64,000 bases of DNA, taken from Leptoclinus maculatus (Eukaryota; Chordata; Actinopteri; Perciformes; Stichaeidae). Shown one piece after another: positions 46,009-57,172 of the stretch. The notes below the pieces were generated by a model. It had not been told where the DNA came from. It made no database searches and worked only from the letters and a program-made list of their open reading frames with translations. Position 1 is the stretch's first letter. The number at the start of each line of letters is the position of its first letter. The stretch is taken from assembly GCA_032191485.1 (NCBI GenBank), contig JAVDOI010000040.1, positions 350,001-414,000 of the forward strand, in the 5' to 3' direction. The position numbers were made by a program, and so were the translations under genes.

Positions 46009-47149
46009 CCAGCACTGCACCAGCTACAGCAGACTTGAACACGGCGTACTTACAGTGAGACTCTGTCCGTATGGCTGCGTCAAACCGGTGGATCCAGTGG
46101 AAGATGTCCATGCGCACAACCATCCCATTGTCCACCCAAGGCTGGAACAAAGTCTCCACTGCTGTTGGGCCCTGAGACCGGCAACACCCACGGTCCACAT
46201 AGAGGATCTCAGGGACAGGTTGATTGGCAAGCCGGAACCTCTCCATGACTCCACGGCACATCAGTTTCAGCTTCTGAGTTGACTCCTCACAGGTCAGCAC
46301 AAATGAAACTATTTGTGAGTGCTCATTCCCGATGCTGGTGAACCACTCAGCTGAACCTCGACCTTCCCCAGACAGCTTCTTCACCACCTGATAAATATGT
46401 TGAGTTAGCATAATGTGATTAACTCTGTTAGATTCTATTGATATTGTGATTTTTCTGAATCATTTTACATCATACAGTACGGCGTTATGGCATGTGTTTT
46501 GATTTACATACTTTCTTGGTGGAATCCATTTTCAGCGCGGTGCCAAAAGTGGAGAGGATCTGGCTCCGGTAGTCCTGCACATTGTTGGCCTCCGCCAGCA
46601 GGAAGGCGTGGCGCAAGAGCCGCGCAGAGGGAAGCTCTCTTGGAGGAGGTGGAGCCTGGAATGAGTGTCCTAATGCGGAGACGATCCCTCCCGGTTCCAC
46701 TATAGTCATGAGGAGTGTGGTGTACAGGTCCTTGCGTTGAAGGTACTCCTCAACGTGATTTTCCTTTATCTGCCTCCACACCTTGACCATAGTGTTCCCT
46801 TCGGTCCGGTCCCTCAGGAGGCGCACAACACTCCTATCCACACCACGCCTGTGAGTAGATTCACAATCAATATGGTGAGGTTGATAGAATACTTTAGAGT
46901 TAGTCTGTTACATGCACATGATGTTCAGCATGCTCACCTGCTGGTGAGGATGGCAGGGAACTGAGCTTGATGAGCCTCGCTAAGTTGTGTTAAAATAGCG
47001 GAATCCCTCGCAAGCCACCGGCCCACTGTTCCACCTTCTCCACTCCTGGCTGCCTTTGTGCAGGCTCCACAGCACAGGACCTCAGTGATCACTGTGTACC
47101 AGCTGGACACATCACAGATGTGACGTACCTAAAGTACATATTATATTAT

Positions 47150-47151
<2 letters not shown>

Positions 47152-47179
<28 letters not shown>
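47152..47179 (+). repeat. TA dinucleotide microsatellite in an intron
   Basis: About 13 AT units between two exon blocks of the transposase-like gene. Confidence 0.9.
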
Positions 47180-47183
<4 letters not shown>

Positions 47184-47821
47184 CAAATCAATTAAGCGCC
47201 AATAGCAGCATTTTACTTTCTCTTTTTTCACATTAACCTACACAGTAATAATGAAATGTAATGACACAAGTGAAGTGAGTTATACCCGGGTGTGGTAGCC
47301 AGACTTGAGAGGTGCACATTCCGTCCTTGACCCACACAGTCATCCCCTCGAGGACACTTCAGGGAGTATCTCCAAACTCCAACAGGGCGCCACACAAAGA
47401 CGAGGCCCCGAAAAAAGAGCTGTGGAGTTGGCAGAGCACCCTTGGCGTAGCCAGGAGGTTCTGGTGGATAAAACCACATACGGTCTGATTTTATCACCCG
47501 TCGCCTCTTTAACTGACCAGTGATGTTCTTGAAGATTTGAACGGGGGTGAACAGGCCTCGTTCTGCGTCCTCTTTCAGCCAGGAAATGTCTGCAGATGGG
47601 ACGCCATTGGGGTCTTCCCACGAACGCGCCCAACCCTCCAGCTCCACCTGCAACACACATACAAAACTTTTGGTTATTATTGTGTACAAAATATTGTTAA
47701 AACATGAAACCAATTTAAAAAACATTTAAAACTTTACATTGTTTGCATATAATGTGAATATCACTTACAGGAGAGTCATTTCGATCAGGACCCCTGGTTG
47801 TGGACGGGGTATCTGTGGGCT

Positions 47822-47965
47822 GGCTCGTTGTCTCTGGCTGTTTCGGCCGGACGGTGGTCTCTGGCTGTTTCGGCCGGACGGTGGTCTCTGGCTGTTTCGG
47901 CCGGGCGGTGGTCTCTGGCTGTTTCGGCCGGACGGTGGTCTCTGGCTGTTTCGGCCGGACAAAGG
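47822..47965 (-). repeat. 27-bp coding minisatellite, about five units
   Basis: On the minus strand it encodes PKQPETTVR-type 9-residue repeats within an exon of the transposase-like gene. Units are nearly identical and keep the frame, which suggests recent expansion in a linker region. Confidence 0.88.
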
Positions 47966-48090
47966 TCTCTGGCTGATTCCGCTGCTTGGTCCTGTCTGTG
48001 GGCCGGGAGCCCTGGGACTGGCTGCTAGTCTTGGGACGTGCAGACTCTTGGGACTTGAGCAAGTCTAAGAATTTACCAAACAAAGTAGTG

Positions 48091-48117
48091 TTGTATTGTA
48101 TTGTATTGTATTGTATT
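48091..48117 (+). repeat. TTGTA pentanucleotide microsatellite
   Basis: About five units directly beside the acceptor region of an exon in the transposase-like gene. Confidence 0.9.
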
Positions 48118-49289
48118 TTCTATTAAATGTTCTGATGTCTATTAATTGTGTATCTCACTGACCTTCCACAGTCTGGCTTGCAGCAACCAGCTCAGCATCA
48201 TCACCTGACCATGATGAGGGATCACACCTGGTGCTAGCCTGCTGGACAACAAATGTAAAGTTACTATCTACATTTTATGACGTACTAGTTTTTAATTACC
48301 AAAAGCCAAGAAACACATTTTGCAGAGGTGCATAAAATATCAGTCATTTGAACAATTTTCCTTTACTATGCTATTCTGCTCTTCATAACATATGAATAAT
48401 CAAAACAACACTCACTTGCTACTTCTCCTTGATGTACTTTCTGAACCTCTTCATCTGTACACTTGTGATGTGGGTCACCGGTGTGTTCAGCCACCTCCTC
48501 ACAGAACTGGAGGCCTTCTGTATGAGCTCCCTCTGCTCAGCACTGAACTGCTCTGGCCTGTCCTTTTGGGTGAGGTGCTGGCTGTAGAGCTCCCACATCT
48601 CCAGAAAGGTGTGGTGCTCAAACCCTCTCTGGCCGTAGATACACCTGTCGATGTTGGCCTCAAGGAGACTGGAGACTTGTGGGAAGCTCTCTGCATATTC
48701 AGTGAGGTAGTCCTTCACCCACTGGTTCCCCACCTTCCCCTTTCTCTGTGGGTTTGTTACCTCCGCTCTGTGCTTGTCAAGCATGCTGGAATCATACACA
48801 TCAACTTAGTATTCATATCATTAATATCACTGCACTGGAGATAATGAGTAAAGAAACTCTGCAAAGATGAATAATAAACACTGATGATAGTTTTTGTGCA
48901 AACAGATATACATTGTATTTAACCTGCATAGCCTACAGTGGTATTGATATAATAATGATATTATAACATGCTTACTACTTCATGTAGCCCACATCGTTCA
49001 CCACAAGCCAGTGGAATGGAGCGTTTTCATACTGGCCAAATGGAACCACCAGCTTTCCCAGACACAGCTGACGCGATGGTGCGGGTACACCCTCTGCTCG
49101 AAGGAGCTTCTCTGCGTGGGCCAGAGAAGAGGTCTCGTACAGCAGCTCCTGTGGAGGTTTGGGGAAGACCGTTCTCTTCTCCCTGTAGTCACGGGCCTCT
49201 TTGGTCGCTGTCACTACGGCCTGCTGACGATATCCAGGGGCATCTGGGTTAATGATGCGGATTACGGGGGTCGCCATCTTCAAATGTAG

Positions 49290-50382
49290 CTGAAATAATC
49301 TTGTAGAGTAACAACAACAAAATATTATTATTATAATATTAGATATTGTTATATTATATACCCGTCATAACCACAGCAATGGAGACAAAAAACACGCAGA
49401 CAGAAGTCATTGTAGTTCTTAAATTCTCTTGTCTTTGATAATATAGATGGATAATAAACACATGAGCAAGCGGGTGTTCATGACAGCACGTACATTATTA
49501 AAAGAACGAATTTAAACCCTCAAAACTACTGTCTCCGTAACCTCTGCAACACTGGCTAATAGTTGGTTATCTATTGATTAATGAGTGACTGGCTGTTTTC
49601 GGATGCAAAGAAGATTTGGCATTCGTAATAATGATTTAAGAGGTTATATTTAGAGACGCTGGATAACGTTAATGTTATCTTACCGGACCCGGCCCGTACT
49701 GGAGCATCAGGATTTGAACCGTATGCAAGGGTTAACGGGTTAACGCACGATAAAATGCATATTGACAAATCATTTTCAGTAGTGGTAACGTTATAACAAA
49801 TGCGTTGTAATTTATAGAAGTATAGCTGAGAGATGTCTACCGTTAGCCTTAGCTGAACACCTACGTTACCTGACCCGGCCGCACACTCCGAACACTTGCT
49901 GTTGTGTTGTGTTCGGATTTGAAGAGTATTTAAAGGTTAACACAAGATAAAATGGATATTGACAGTAATACAATTTCGAAGAGATGTTATTGAGAGCTGC
50001 TAACCGTGAACTAGCGGCTAAGTCACCTAACCTGTTGAAGGACGTCTTGGCTAGCTAACGTCAGCTAACGCTAGCTAACGTTAACACTATGTCCGATTTT
50101 TTTCCAAACGACCAATAGTCAATTGGGCAGTATAAACAGTGATATTTATAAATAATTATAAAGACAAAAATATTTCAGTCTTACCAGAATTACTGCAAGG
50201 TCACCGCTGTGGGTGGAATCGCAACTCTAACGTGACGTATTCAGGATTTGCAGGTCGACTTGTGATTGGTTGTCTACAGTCAGTTCCTCCGATCCAATTG
50301 GTAGTCCACAGTCAATCTGACCAACCAGGACGCGTAAATGTCTACAGTCACTGTAGACATTGCACGACTGTAGACTCGACCT
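49290..50382 (+). other. Non-coding region between the transposase-like gene and the snRNA array
   Basis: A diverged direct repeat (about 49684-49770 and 49874-49960, sharing GACCCGGCC and ATAAAATG.ATATTGACA) and short palindromes (CTAACGTTAACACT) occur here. It may include the gene's 5' region. The last 150 bp show the inverted motif CTACAGTCACTGTAG. Confidence 0.6.
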
Positions 50383-50458
50383 CTGCGAATTCCCCAAATG
50401 TGGGAATCTCGACTGCATAATTTCTGGTAGTGGGGGACTGCGTTCGCGCTCTCCCCTG
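50383..50458 (+). ncRNA. U1 snRNA gene, 3' fragment (nt 89-164)
   Basis: The array begins here in mid-gene. The Sm site (AATTTCTGG) and 3' hairpin are present, but the splice-site-recognising 5' end and the 70K and U1A loops are missing. Confidence 0.93.
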
Positions 50459-50674
50459 ATTGTCATGTTGAAAAAAATATCAAGCGGTTTGTACTTTTGA
50501 TAGGAGGGGAGGAAATAGTACTATGGAGAATATTGCCCTCTTTAAGATGTGGGCAGGAGTATGGGAATGGGTGTGGCTTCAGATTTGGAACAGGGCACGT
50601 CAATTTAGGCTTACCATGAGCGTTTTGACTGGGACAACTAGGGACTTTGGCTGCTCTTGACAAGAGTGCTGTAC

Positions 50675-50791
50675 TTACTTTGGTTTCTCTTCATAACGCA
50701 CAAGTCTTTCGCCTTTTACTAAAGACTTCCGTGGAGAGGAACACCAATGAGTTCAACCTATTTTTAGCAGGCTTTGCCGTTTGGCTGAGCC
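50675..50791 (+). ncRNA. U5 snRNA, copy 1
   Basis: About 117 nt. The invariant loop I (CGCCTTTTACT) sits on a perfect 8-bp stem (AAGTCTTT/AAAGACTT). GGAGAGGAACA, an Sm-like CTATTTTTAG and a 3' hairpin (GGCTTTGCC/GGCTGAGCC) follow. U5 loop I aligns exon ends in the spliceosome. The 5' end was set by alignment to the vertebrate U5 start (TTACTTTGGTTTCTCTTC here). Confidence 0.92.
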
Positions 50792-50968
50792 TTGTACACT
50801 TGTGAAAAGAAAAAAAGCTGTCCTTAACTAGACCAAGGTTCTTGACCATGGAGTGCTTGGATGGGTGTGCCAACCTGTAGCCACTGCTATGACCCATTGA
50901 AAGAACTGCACCATGACAAGGGAGAAATGTGTCAGGAGGTTGACACAGGAAGCAAACAGTTGGGGGTC

Positions 50969-51157
50969 ATCGCTTCTCGGCCTTTTGGCTAAGATCAAGT
51001 GTAGTATCTGTTCTTATCAGTTTAATATCTGATATGTCCTCTATATGAGGATAACGTATTAAGCAGATTTTTAGCATCGGGAGATGAAAAAGGGGCTTGC
51101 TCCGTTCACTCCACGCATTGACCCGGTATTGCAGCATTGCCGGGAACGGTGCACTCC
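50969..51157 (+). ncRNA. U2 snRNA, copy 1
   Basis: 189 nt with the invariant 5' half including GTAGTA, which pairs with the branch site. The 3' half is diverged from mammalian U2 but keeps stem-loops: CCTC/GAGG in IIb, and in IV the arms CCCGG/CCGGG around TATTGCAG (U2B'' loop). The Sm site reads ATTTTTAGC. Confidence 0.95.
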
Positions 51158-51260
51158 TCAAATGCCTTGTGGACAACCAAACACCAATCCAAATGGATCA
51201 GTCTGTTGATTAACTTCACACTGTAATGAATTACGAGAGTCTCGCTGTCTATCTTAGAGG

Positions 51261-51520
51261 CTGTGTGTGTGTGATCTGTGTTCTGTGTGTGTTCTCTGTG
51301 TTGTGTGATCTGTGTTCTGTGTGTGATCTGGGATTTGTGTTCTGTGTTCTGTGTGTGATCTCTGTGTTCTATCTGTGATGTGTGTGATCTCTGTGTTCTG
51401 TGTTCTGTGTGTGATCTCTGTGTTCTATCTGTGATCTCTGTGTTCTATCTGTGATCTCTGTGTTCTGTGTTCTGTGTGTGATCTCTGTGTTGTGTGATCT
51501 GTGTGATCTGTGTTCTGTCT
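51261..51520 (+). repeat. Minisatellite, short class (260 bp)
   Basis: TGTGTTCTGTGTGTGATCTC-type units after U2 copy 1. Confidence 0.93.
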
Positions 51521-51748
51521 GACGCCCCTCATGGAACATCGCTGTGCTCCCAGCCTCAAATCACTGTATGCATCAGCCCTGACTGCTTGGCGACATTTCC
51601 AGCTCTGAATGCCAATTTCTGTCCTCCGAGTCAGATTGTGGGTTGAGGTCCTTTTGTAGCCTTTATTTCTTTTGCAGTTTGTCCAGAAAAGTGCAAGCAT
51701 TGCTGTGCAGCAGTGTCTGTTGTATGCTGTGAAGCTGTGTGTTGAGTA

Positions 51749-51756
51749 ATGCAAAT
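51749..51756 (+). promoter_or_regulatory. Octamer (ATGCAAAT), candidate distal element of U1
   Basis: A perfect octamer lies about 315 bp upstream of the U1 gene at 52064. Distal elements of vertebrate snRNA genes bind Oct-1 there. It is conserved in the other units except the one upstream of 54146. Confidence 0.65.
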
Positions 51757-52004
51757 TGCCCGGGTTCGCCAAGATAAGTGGGTGTGGCCTTCTGGATGTG
51801 CCTAAAGTGATTGTGTGTTCTCACTGATATTTTCCCTTCTTTGTGGGAGAAATGTGTTCCGAAGATTCTTCCATTGTTAGCATGCTTAGGTTTTAGGCTT
51901 TCGTTTGGTTGCTGGGCTGTGTTTGCATTCTCAGAAGCAGAAACAGCTTGTTTGCTGTGTGCTAAATGCTAAAGGACTGCACTCTGGGATTATGCCATCT
52001 GGGA

Positions 52005-52022
52005 ACCGTCATCCGGAGTACT
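52005..52022 (+). promoter_or_regulatory. PSE-like element of U1 (copy at 52064)
   Basis: ACCGTCATCCGGAGTACT starts at -59. It shares ACC(A/G)T(G/C)A with the elements before U5 and U2 at the same distance, as expected for the SNAPc binding site of snRNA genes. Confidence 0.6.
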
Positions 52023-52063
52023 ATGTCTGGGAATGCCGCCCCTGCCGCTGTCTCTTCCAACTC

Positions 52064-52227
52064 ATACTTACCTGGCAGGGGAGATACCATGATCAAGAAG
52101 GTGGTTCACCCAGGGCGAGGCCCAGCCATTGCACTCCGGTTGTGCTGACCACTGCGAATTCCCCAAATGTGGGAATCTCGACTGCATAATTTCTGGTAGT
52201 GGGGGACTGCGTTCGCGCTCTCCCCTG
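52064..52227 (+). ncRNA. U1 snRNA, copy 1 (short-class unit)
   Basis: Complete 164-nt U1. It has ATACTTACCT, which pairs with 5' splice sites, the U1-70K loop GATCAAGAAGG, the U1A loop ATTGCACTCC, the Sm site AATTTCTGG and the 3' hairpin. A 3'-box-like GTTGAAAAAAATATCA starts 9 nt downstream (52236). The upstream region lacks the CCAAT box found in long-class units. Confidence 0.96.
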
Positions 52228-52381
52228 ATTGTCATGTTGAAAAAAATATCAAGTGGTTTGTACTTTTGATTGGAGGGGAGGAAATAGTACAATGGAGAAT
52301 ATTGCCCTCTTTAAGATGTGGGCAGGAGTATGGGAATGGGTGTGGCTTCAGATTTGGAACAGGGCACGTCAATTTAGGCTT

Positions 52382-52402
52382 ACCATGAGCGTTTTGACTG
52401 GG
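52382..52402 (+). promoter_or_regulatory. PSE-like element of U5 (copy at 52444)
   Basis: ACCATGAGCGTTTTGACTGG begins at -62 from the U5 start. It shares ACCATGA with the U2 element. Confidence 0.6.
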
Positions 52403-52443
52403 ACAACTAGGGACTTCGGCTGCTCTTGACAAGAGTGCTGTAC

Positions 52444-52560
52444 TTACTTTGGTTTCTCTTCATAACGCACAAGTCTTTCGCCTTTTACTAAAGACTTCCG
52501 TGGAGAGGAACACCAATGAGTTCAACCTATTTTTATCAGGCTTTGCCGTTTGGCTGAGCC
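52444..52560 (+). ncRNA. U5 snRNA, copy 2
   Basis: Complete, with invariant loop I and stem. After the Sm-like site it reads ATCAGG where other copies read AGCAGG. A 3'-box-like GTGAAAAGAAAAAAAG follows at about 52571. Confidence 0.92.
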
Positions 52561-52678
52561 TTGTACACTTGTGAAAAGAAAAAAAGCTGTCCTTAACTAG
52601 ACCAAGGTTCTTGACCATGGAGTGCTTGGATGGGTGTGCCAACCTGTAGCCACTGCTATGACCCATTGAAAGAACTGC

Positions 52679-52698
52679 ACCATGACAAGGGAGAAATG
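52679..52698 (+). promoter_or_regulatory. PSE-like element of U2 (copy at 52738)
   Basis: ACCATGACAAGGGAGAAATG starts at -59. It resembles the vertebrate U2 element ACCGCGACTTGAATG in form and place. Confidence 0.65.
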
Positions 52699-52737
52699 TG
52701 TCAGGAGGTTGACACAGGAAGCAAACAGTTGGGGGTC

Positions 52738-52926
52738 ATCGCTTCTCGGCCTTTTGGCTAAGATCAAGTGTAGTATCTGTTCTTATCAGTTTAATATCTG
52801 ATATGTCCTCTATATGAGGATAACGTATTAAGCAGATTTTTAGCATCGGGAGATGAAAAAGGGGCTTGCTCCGTTCACTCCACGCATTGACCCGGTATTG
52901 CAGCATTGCCGGGAACGGTGCACTCC
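52738..52926 (+). ncRNA. U2 snRNA, copy 2
   Basis: Complete 189-nt gene, identical in all key elements to copy 1. Confidence 0.95.
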
Positions 52927-53032
52927 TCAAATGCCTTGTGGACAACCAAACACCAATCCAAATGGATCAGTCTGTTGATTAACTTCACACTGTAATGAAT
53001 GACGAGAGTCTCATTCGCTGTCTATCTTAGAG

Positions 53033-53604
53033 GCTGTGTGTGTGTGATCTGTGTTCTGTGTGTGTTCTCTGTGTTGTGTGATCTGTGTTCTGTGTGTGAT
53101 CTGGGATTTGTGTTCTGTGTTCTGTGTGTGATCTCTGTGTTCTATCTGTGATGTGTGTGATCTGTGTTCCGTGTTCCGTGTGTGATCTCTGATATGTGTG
53201 TGATCTCTGTGTTCTGTGTGTGATCTGTGTTCCGTGTGTGATCTCTGTGTTCTATCTGTGATCTGTGTTTGTTCTGTGTGATCTGTGTTCTGTGTGTGAT
53301 CTCTGTGTTCTATCTGTGATCTGTGTGTGATCTCTGTGTTCTGTGTGTGATCTGTGTTCCGTGTGTGATCTCTGTGTTCTGTGTTCTGTGTGTGATCTGT
53401 GTTCTATCTGTGATCTGTGTGTGTTCTGTGTGATCTGTGTGTGATCTCTGTGTTCTGTGTGTGATCTGTGTTCCGTGTGTGATCTCTGTGTTCTGTGTTC
53501 TGTGTGTGATCTGTGTTCTATCTGTGATCTGTGTGTGTTCTGTGTGATCTGTGTTCTGTGTGTGATCTCTGTGTTGTGTGATCTGTGTGATCTGTGTTCT
53601 GTCT
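53033..53604 (+). repeat. Minisatellite, long class (572 bp)
   Basis: Same unit type as 51261-51520 but more than twice as long, with TTCCGTG variants. Confidence 0.93.
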
Positions 53605-54145
53605 GACGCCCCTCATGGAACATCGCTGTGCTCCCAGCCTCAAATCACTGTATGCATTAGCCCTGACTGCTTGGCGACATTTCCAGCTCTGAATGCCAAT
53701 TTCTGTCCTCCGAGTCAGATTGTGGGTTGAGGTCCTTTTGTAGCCTTTATTTCTTTTGCAGTTTGTCCAGAAAAGTGCAAGCATTGCTGTGCAGCAGTGT
53801 CTGTTGTATGGTGTGAAGCTGTGTGTTGAGTAATGGAAATTGCCCGGGTTCGCCAAGATAAGTGGGTGTGGCCTTCTGGATGTGCCTAAAGTGATTGTGT
53901 GTTCTCACTGATATTTTCCCTTCTTTGTGGGAGAAATGTGTTCCGAAGATTCTTCCATTGTTAGCATGCTTAGGTTTTAGGCTTTCGTTTGGTTGCTGGG
54001 CTGTGTTTGCATTCTCAGAAGCAGAAACAGCTTGCCAATGGAAGCTAATGCTAAAGGACTGCACTCTGGGATTATGCCATCTGGGAACCGTCATCCGGAG
54101 TACTATGTCTGGGAATGCCGCACCTGCCGCTGTCTCTTCCAACTC

Positions 54146-54309
54146 ATACTTACCTGGCAGGGGAGATACCATGATCAAGAAGGTGGTTCACCCAGGGCGA
54201 GGCCCAGCCATTGCACTCCGGTTGTGCTGACCACTGCGAATTCCCCAAATGTGGGAATCTCGACTGCATAATTTCTGGTAGTGGGGGACTGCGTTCGCGC
54301 TCTCCCCTG
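54146..54309 (+). ncRNA. U1 snRNA, copy 2 (long-class unit)
   Basis: Complete 164-nt gene. The upstream CCAAT box (GCCAATGG near 54035) is present, but the distal octamer is changed to ATGGAAAT (near 53833). Confidence 0.95.
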
Positions 54310-54525
54310 ATTGTCATGTTGAAAAAAATATCAAGCGGTTTGTACTTTTGATAGGAGGGGAGGAAATAGTACTATGGAGAATATTGCCCTCTTTAAGATG
54401 TGGGCAGGAGTATGGGAATGGGTGTGGCTTCAGATTTGGAACAGGGCACGTCAATTTAGGCTTACCATGAGCGTTTTGACTGGGACAACTAGGGACTTCG
54501 GCTGCTCTTGACAAGAGTGCTGTAC

Positions 54526-54642
54526 TTACTTTGGTTTCTCTTCATAACGCACAAGTCTTTCGCCTTTTACTAAAGACTTCCGTGGAGAGGAACACCAATG
54601 ACTTCAACCTATTTTTAGCAGGCTTTGCCGTTTGGCTGAGCC
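54526..54642 (+). ncRNA. U5 snRNA, copy 3
   Basis: Complete with intact loop I. One change after the main stem: CACCAATGACTTC instead of CACCAATGAGTTC. Confidence 0.92.
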
Positions 54643-54819
54643 TTGTACACGTGTGAAAAGAAAAAAAGCTGTCCTTAACTAGACCAAGGTTCTTGACCAT
54701 GGAGTGCTTGGATGGGTGTGCCAACCTGTAGCCACTGCTATGACCCATTGAAAGAACTGCACCATGACAAGGGAGAAATGTGTCAGGAGGTTGACACAGG
54801 AAGCAAACAGTTGGGGGTC

Positions 54820-55008
54820 ATCGCTTCTCGGCCTTTTGGCTAAGATCAAGTGTAGTATCTGTTCTTATCAGTTTAATATCTGATATGTCCTCTATATGAG
54901 GATAACGTATTAAGCAGATTTTTAGCATCGGGAGATGAAAAAGGGGCTTGCTCCGTTCACTCCACGCATTGACCCGGTATTGCAGCATTGCCGGGAACGG
55001 TGCACTCC
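54820..55008 (+). ncRNA. U2 snRNA, copy 3
   Basis: Complete 189-nt gene with all key elements. Confidence 0.95.
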
Positions 55009-55112
55009 TCAAATGCCTGTGGACAACCAAACACCAATCCAAATGGATCAGTCTGTTGATTAACTTCACACTGTAATGAATGACGAGAGTCTCATTCGCT
55101 GTCTATCTTAGA

Positions 55113-55668
55113 GGCTGTGTGTGTGTGATCTGTGTTCTGTGTGTGTTCTCTGTGTTGTGTGATCTGTGTTCTGTGTGTGATCTGGGATTTGTGTTCTGTG
55201 TTCTGTGTGTGATCTCTGTGTTCTATCTGTGATGTGTGTGATCTGTGTTCCGTGTTCCGTGTGTGATCTCTGTGATCTGTGTGTGATCTCTGTGTTCTGT
55301 GTGTGATCTGTGTTCTATCTGTGATCTGTGTTTGTTCTGTGTGATCTGTGTTCTGTGTGTGATCTCTGTGTTCTATCTGTGATCTGTGTGTGATCTCTGT
55401 GTTCTGTGTGTGATCTGTGTTCCGTGTGTGATCTCTGTGTTCTGTGTTCTGTGTGTGATCTGTGTTCTATCTGTGATCTGTGTGTGTTCTGTGTGATCTG
55501 TGTGTGATCTCTGTGTTCTGTGTGTGATCTGTGTTCCGTGTGTGATCTCTGTGTTCTGTGTTCTGTGTGTGATCTGTGTTCTATCTGTGATCTGTGTGTG
55601 TTCTGTGTGATCTGTGTTCTGTGTGTGATCTCTGTGTTGTGTGATCTGTGTGATCTGTGTTCTGTCTG
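55113..55668 (+). repeat. Minisatellite, long class (556 bp)
   Basis: Very similar to 53033-53604, indicating duplication of the whole unit. Confidence 0.93.
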
Positions 55669-56208
55669 ACGCCCCTCATGGAACATCGCTGTGCTCCCAG
55701 CCTCAAATCACTGTATGCATTAGCCCTGACTGCTTGGCGACATTTCCAGCTCTGAATGCCAATTTCTGTCCTCCGAGTCAGATTGTGGGTTGAGGTCCTT
55801 TTGTAGCCTTTATTTCTTTTGCAGTTTGTCCAGAAAAGTGCAAGCATTGCTGTGCAGCAGTGTCTGTTGTATGGTGTGAAGCTGTGTGTTGAGTAATGCA
55901 AATTGCCCGGGTTCGCCAAGATAAGTGGGTGTGGCCTTCTGGATGTGCCTAAAGTGATTGTGTGTTCTCACTGATATTTTCCCTTCTTTGTGGGAGAAAT
56001 GTGTTCCGAAGATTCTTCCATTGTTAGCATGCTTAGGTTTTAGGCTTTCGTTTGGTTGCTGGGCTGTGTTTGCATTCTCAGAAGCAGAAACAGCTTGCCA
56101 ATGGAAGCTAATGCTAAAGGACTGCACTCTGGGATTATGCCATCTGGGAACCGTCATCCGGAGTACTATGTCTGGGAATGACGCACCTGCCGCTGTCTCT
56201 TCCAACTC

Positions 56209-56372
56209 ATACTTACCTGGCAGGGGAGATACCATGATCAAGAAGGTGGTTCACCCAGGGCGAGGCCCAGCCATTGCACTCCGGTTGTGCTGACCACTGC
56301 GAATTCCCCAAATGTGGGAATCTCGACTGCATAATTTCTAGTAGTGGGGGACTGCGTTCGCGCTCTCCCCTG
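56209..56372 (+). ncRNA. U1 snRNA, copy 3 (long-class unit, Sm-site variant)
   Basis: Complete length. The Sm site region reads AATTTCTAG instead of AATTTCTGG. CCAAT box and octamer are present upstream. Confidence 0.94.
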
Positions 56373-56588
56373 ATTGTCATGTTGAAAAAAATATCAAGCG
56401 GTTTGTACTTTTGATAGGAGGGGAGGAAATAGTACTATGGAGAATATTGCCCTCTTTAAGATGTGGGCAGGAGTATGGGAATGGGTGTGGCTTCAGATTT
56501 GGAACAGGGCACGTCAATTTAGGCTTACCATGAGCGTTTTGACTGGGACAACTAGGGACTTCGGCTGCTCTTGACAAGAGTGCTGTAC

Positions 56589-56705
56589 TTACTTTGGTTT
56601 CTCTTCATAACGCACAAGTCTTTCGCCTTTTACTAAAGACTTCCGTGGAGAGGAACACCAATGACTTCAACCTATTTTTAGCAGGCTTTGCCGTTTGGCT
56701 GAGCC
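56589..56705 (+). ncRNA. U5 snRNA, copy 4
   Basis: Complete, with intact loop I and the same CAATGACTTC variant as copy 3. Confidence 0.92.
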
Positions 56706-56882
56706 TTGTACACGTGTGAAAAGAAAAAAAGCTGTCCTTAACTAGACCAAGGTTCTTGACCATGGAGTGCTTGGATGGGTGTGCCAACCTGTAGCCACTG
56801 CTATGACCCATTGAAAGAACTGCACCATGACAAGGGAGAAATGTGTCAGGAGGTTGACACAGGAAGCAAACAGTTGGGGGTC

Positions 56883-57071
56883 ATCGCTTCTCGGCCTTTT
56901 GGCTAAGATCAAGTGTAGTATCTGTTCTTATCAGTTTAATATCTGATATGTCCTCTATATGAGGATAACGTATTAAGCAGATTTTTAGCATCGGGAGATG
57001 AAAAAGGGGCTTGCTCCGTTCACTCCATGCATTGACCCGGTATTGCAGCATTGCCGGGAACGGTGCACTCC
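56883..57071 (+). ncRNA. U2 snRNA, copy 4
   Basis: Complete 189-nt gene with one change (CTCCATGCATTG) before stem IV. Confidence 0.95.
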
Positions 57072-57172
57072 TCAAATGCCTTGTGGACAACCAAACACCA
57101 ATCCAAATGGATCAGTCTGTTGATTAACTTCACACTGTAATGAATGACGAGAGTCTCGCTGTCTATCTTAGA

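Larger units (their letters stand above)
44700..49277 (-). pseudogene. Multi-exon transposase-like (DUF6729-type) gene, interrupted and 3'-truncated
   Basis: Ten exon-like blocks lie on the minus strand with plausible splice sites. They are about 49277-48979 (MATPVIRIINPDAPGYRQ), 48785-48430, 48240-48165, 48065-47770, 47648-47288 (YPPEPPGYAKGALPTPQLFF), 47129-46937, 46849-46515, 46387-46013 (LYVDRGCC and VRMDIFHWIHRF), 45278-45032 and 44935-44750 (GSNSLEGFHKSLPHMIPG). The Asp-rich LYVDR and MDIFHW blocks plus the late Glu/His block resemble an RNase H-like DDE transposase. Similar multicopy uncharacterised proteins are known to me from fish, but the superfamily assignment is uncertain. Two defects are visible: a solo LTR splits one exon, and the expected C-terminal part after MIPG is missing where arm B starts. 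Confidence 0.6.
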
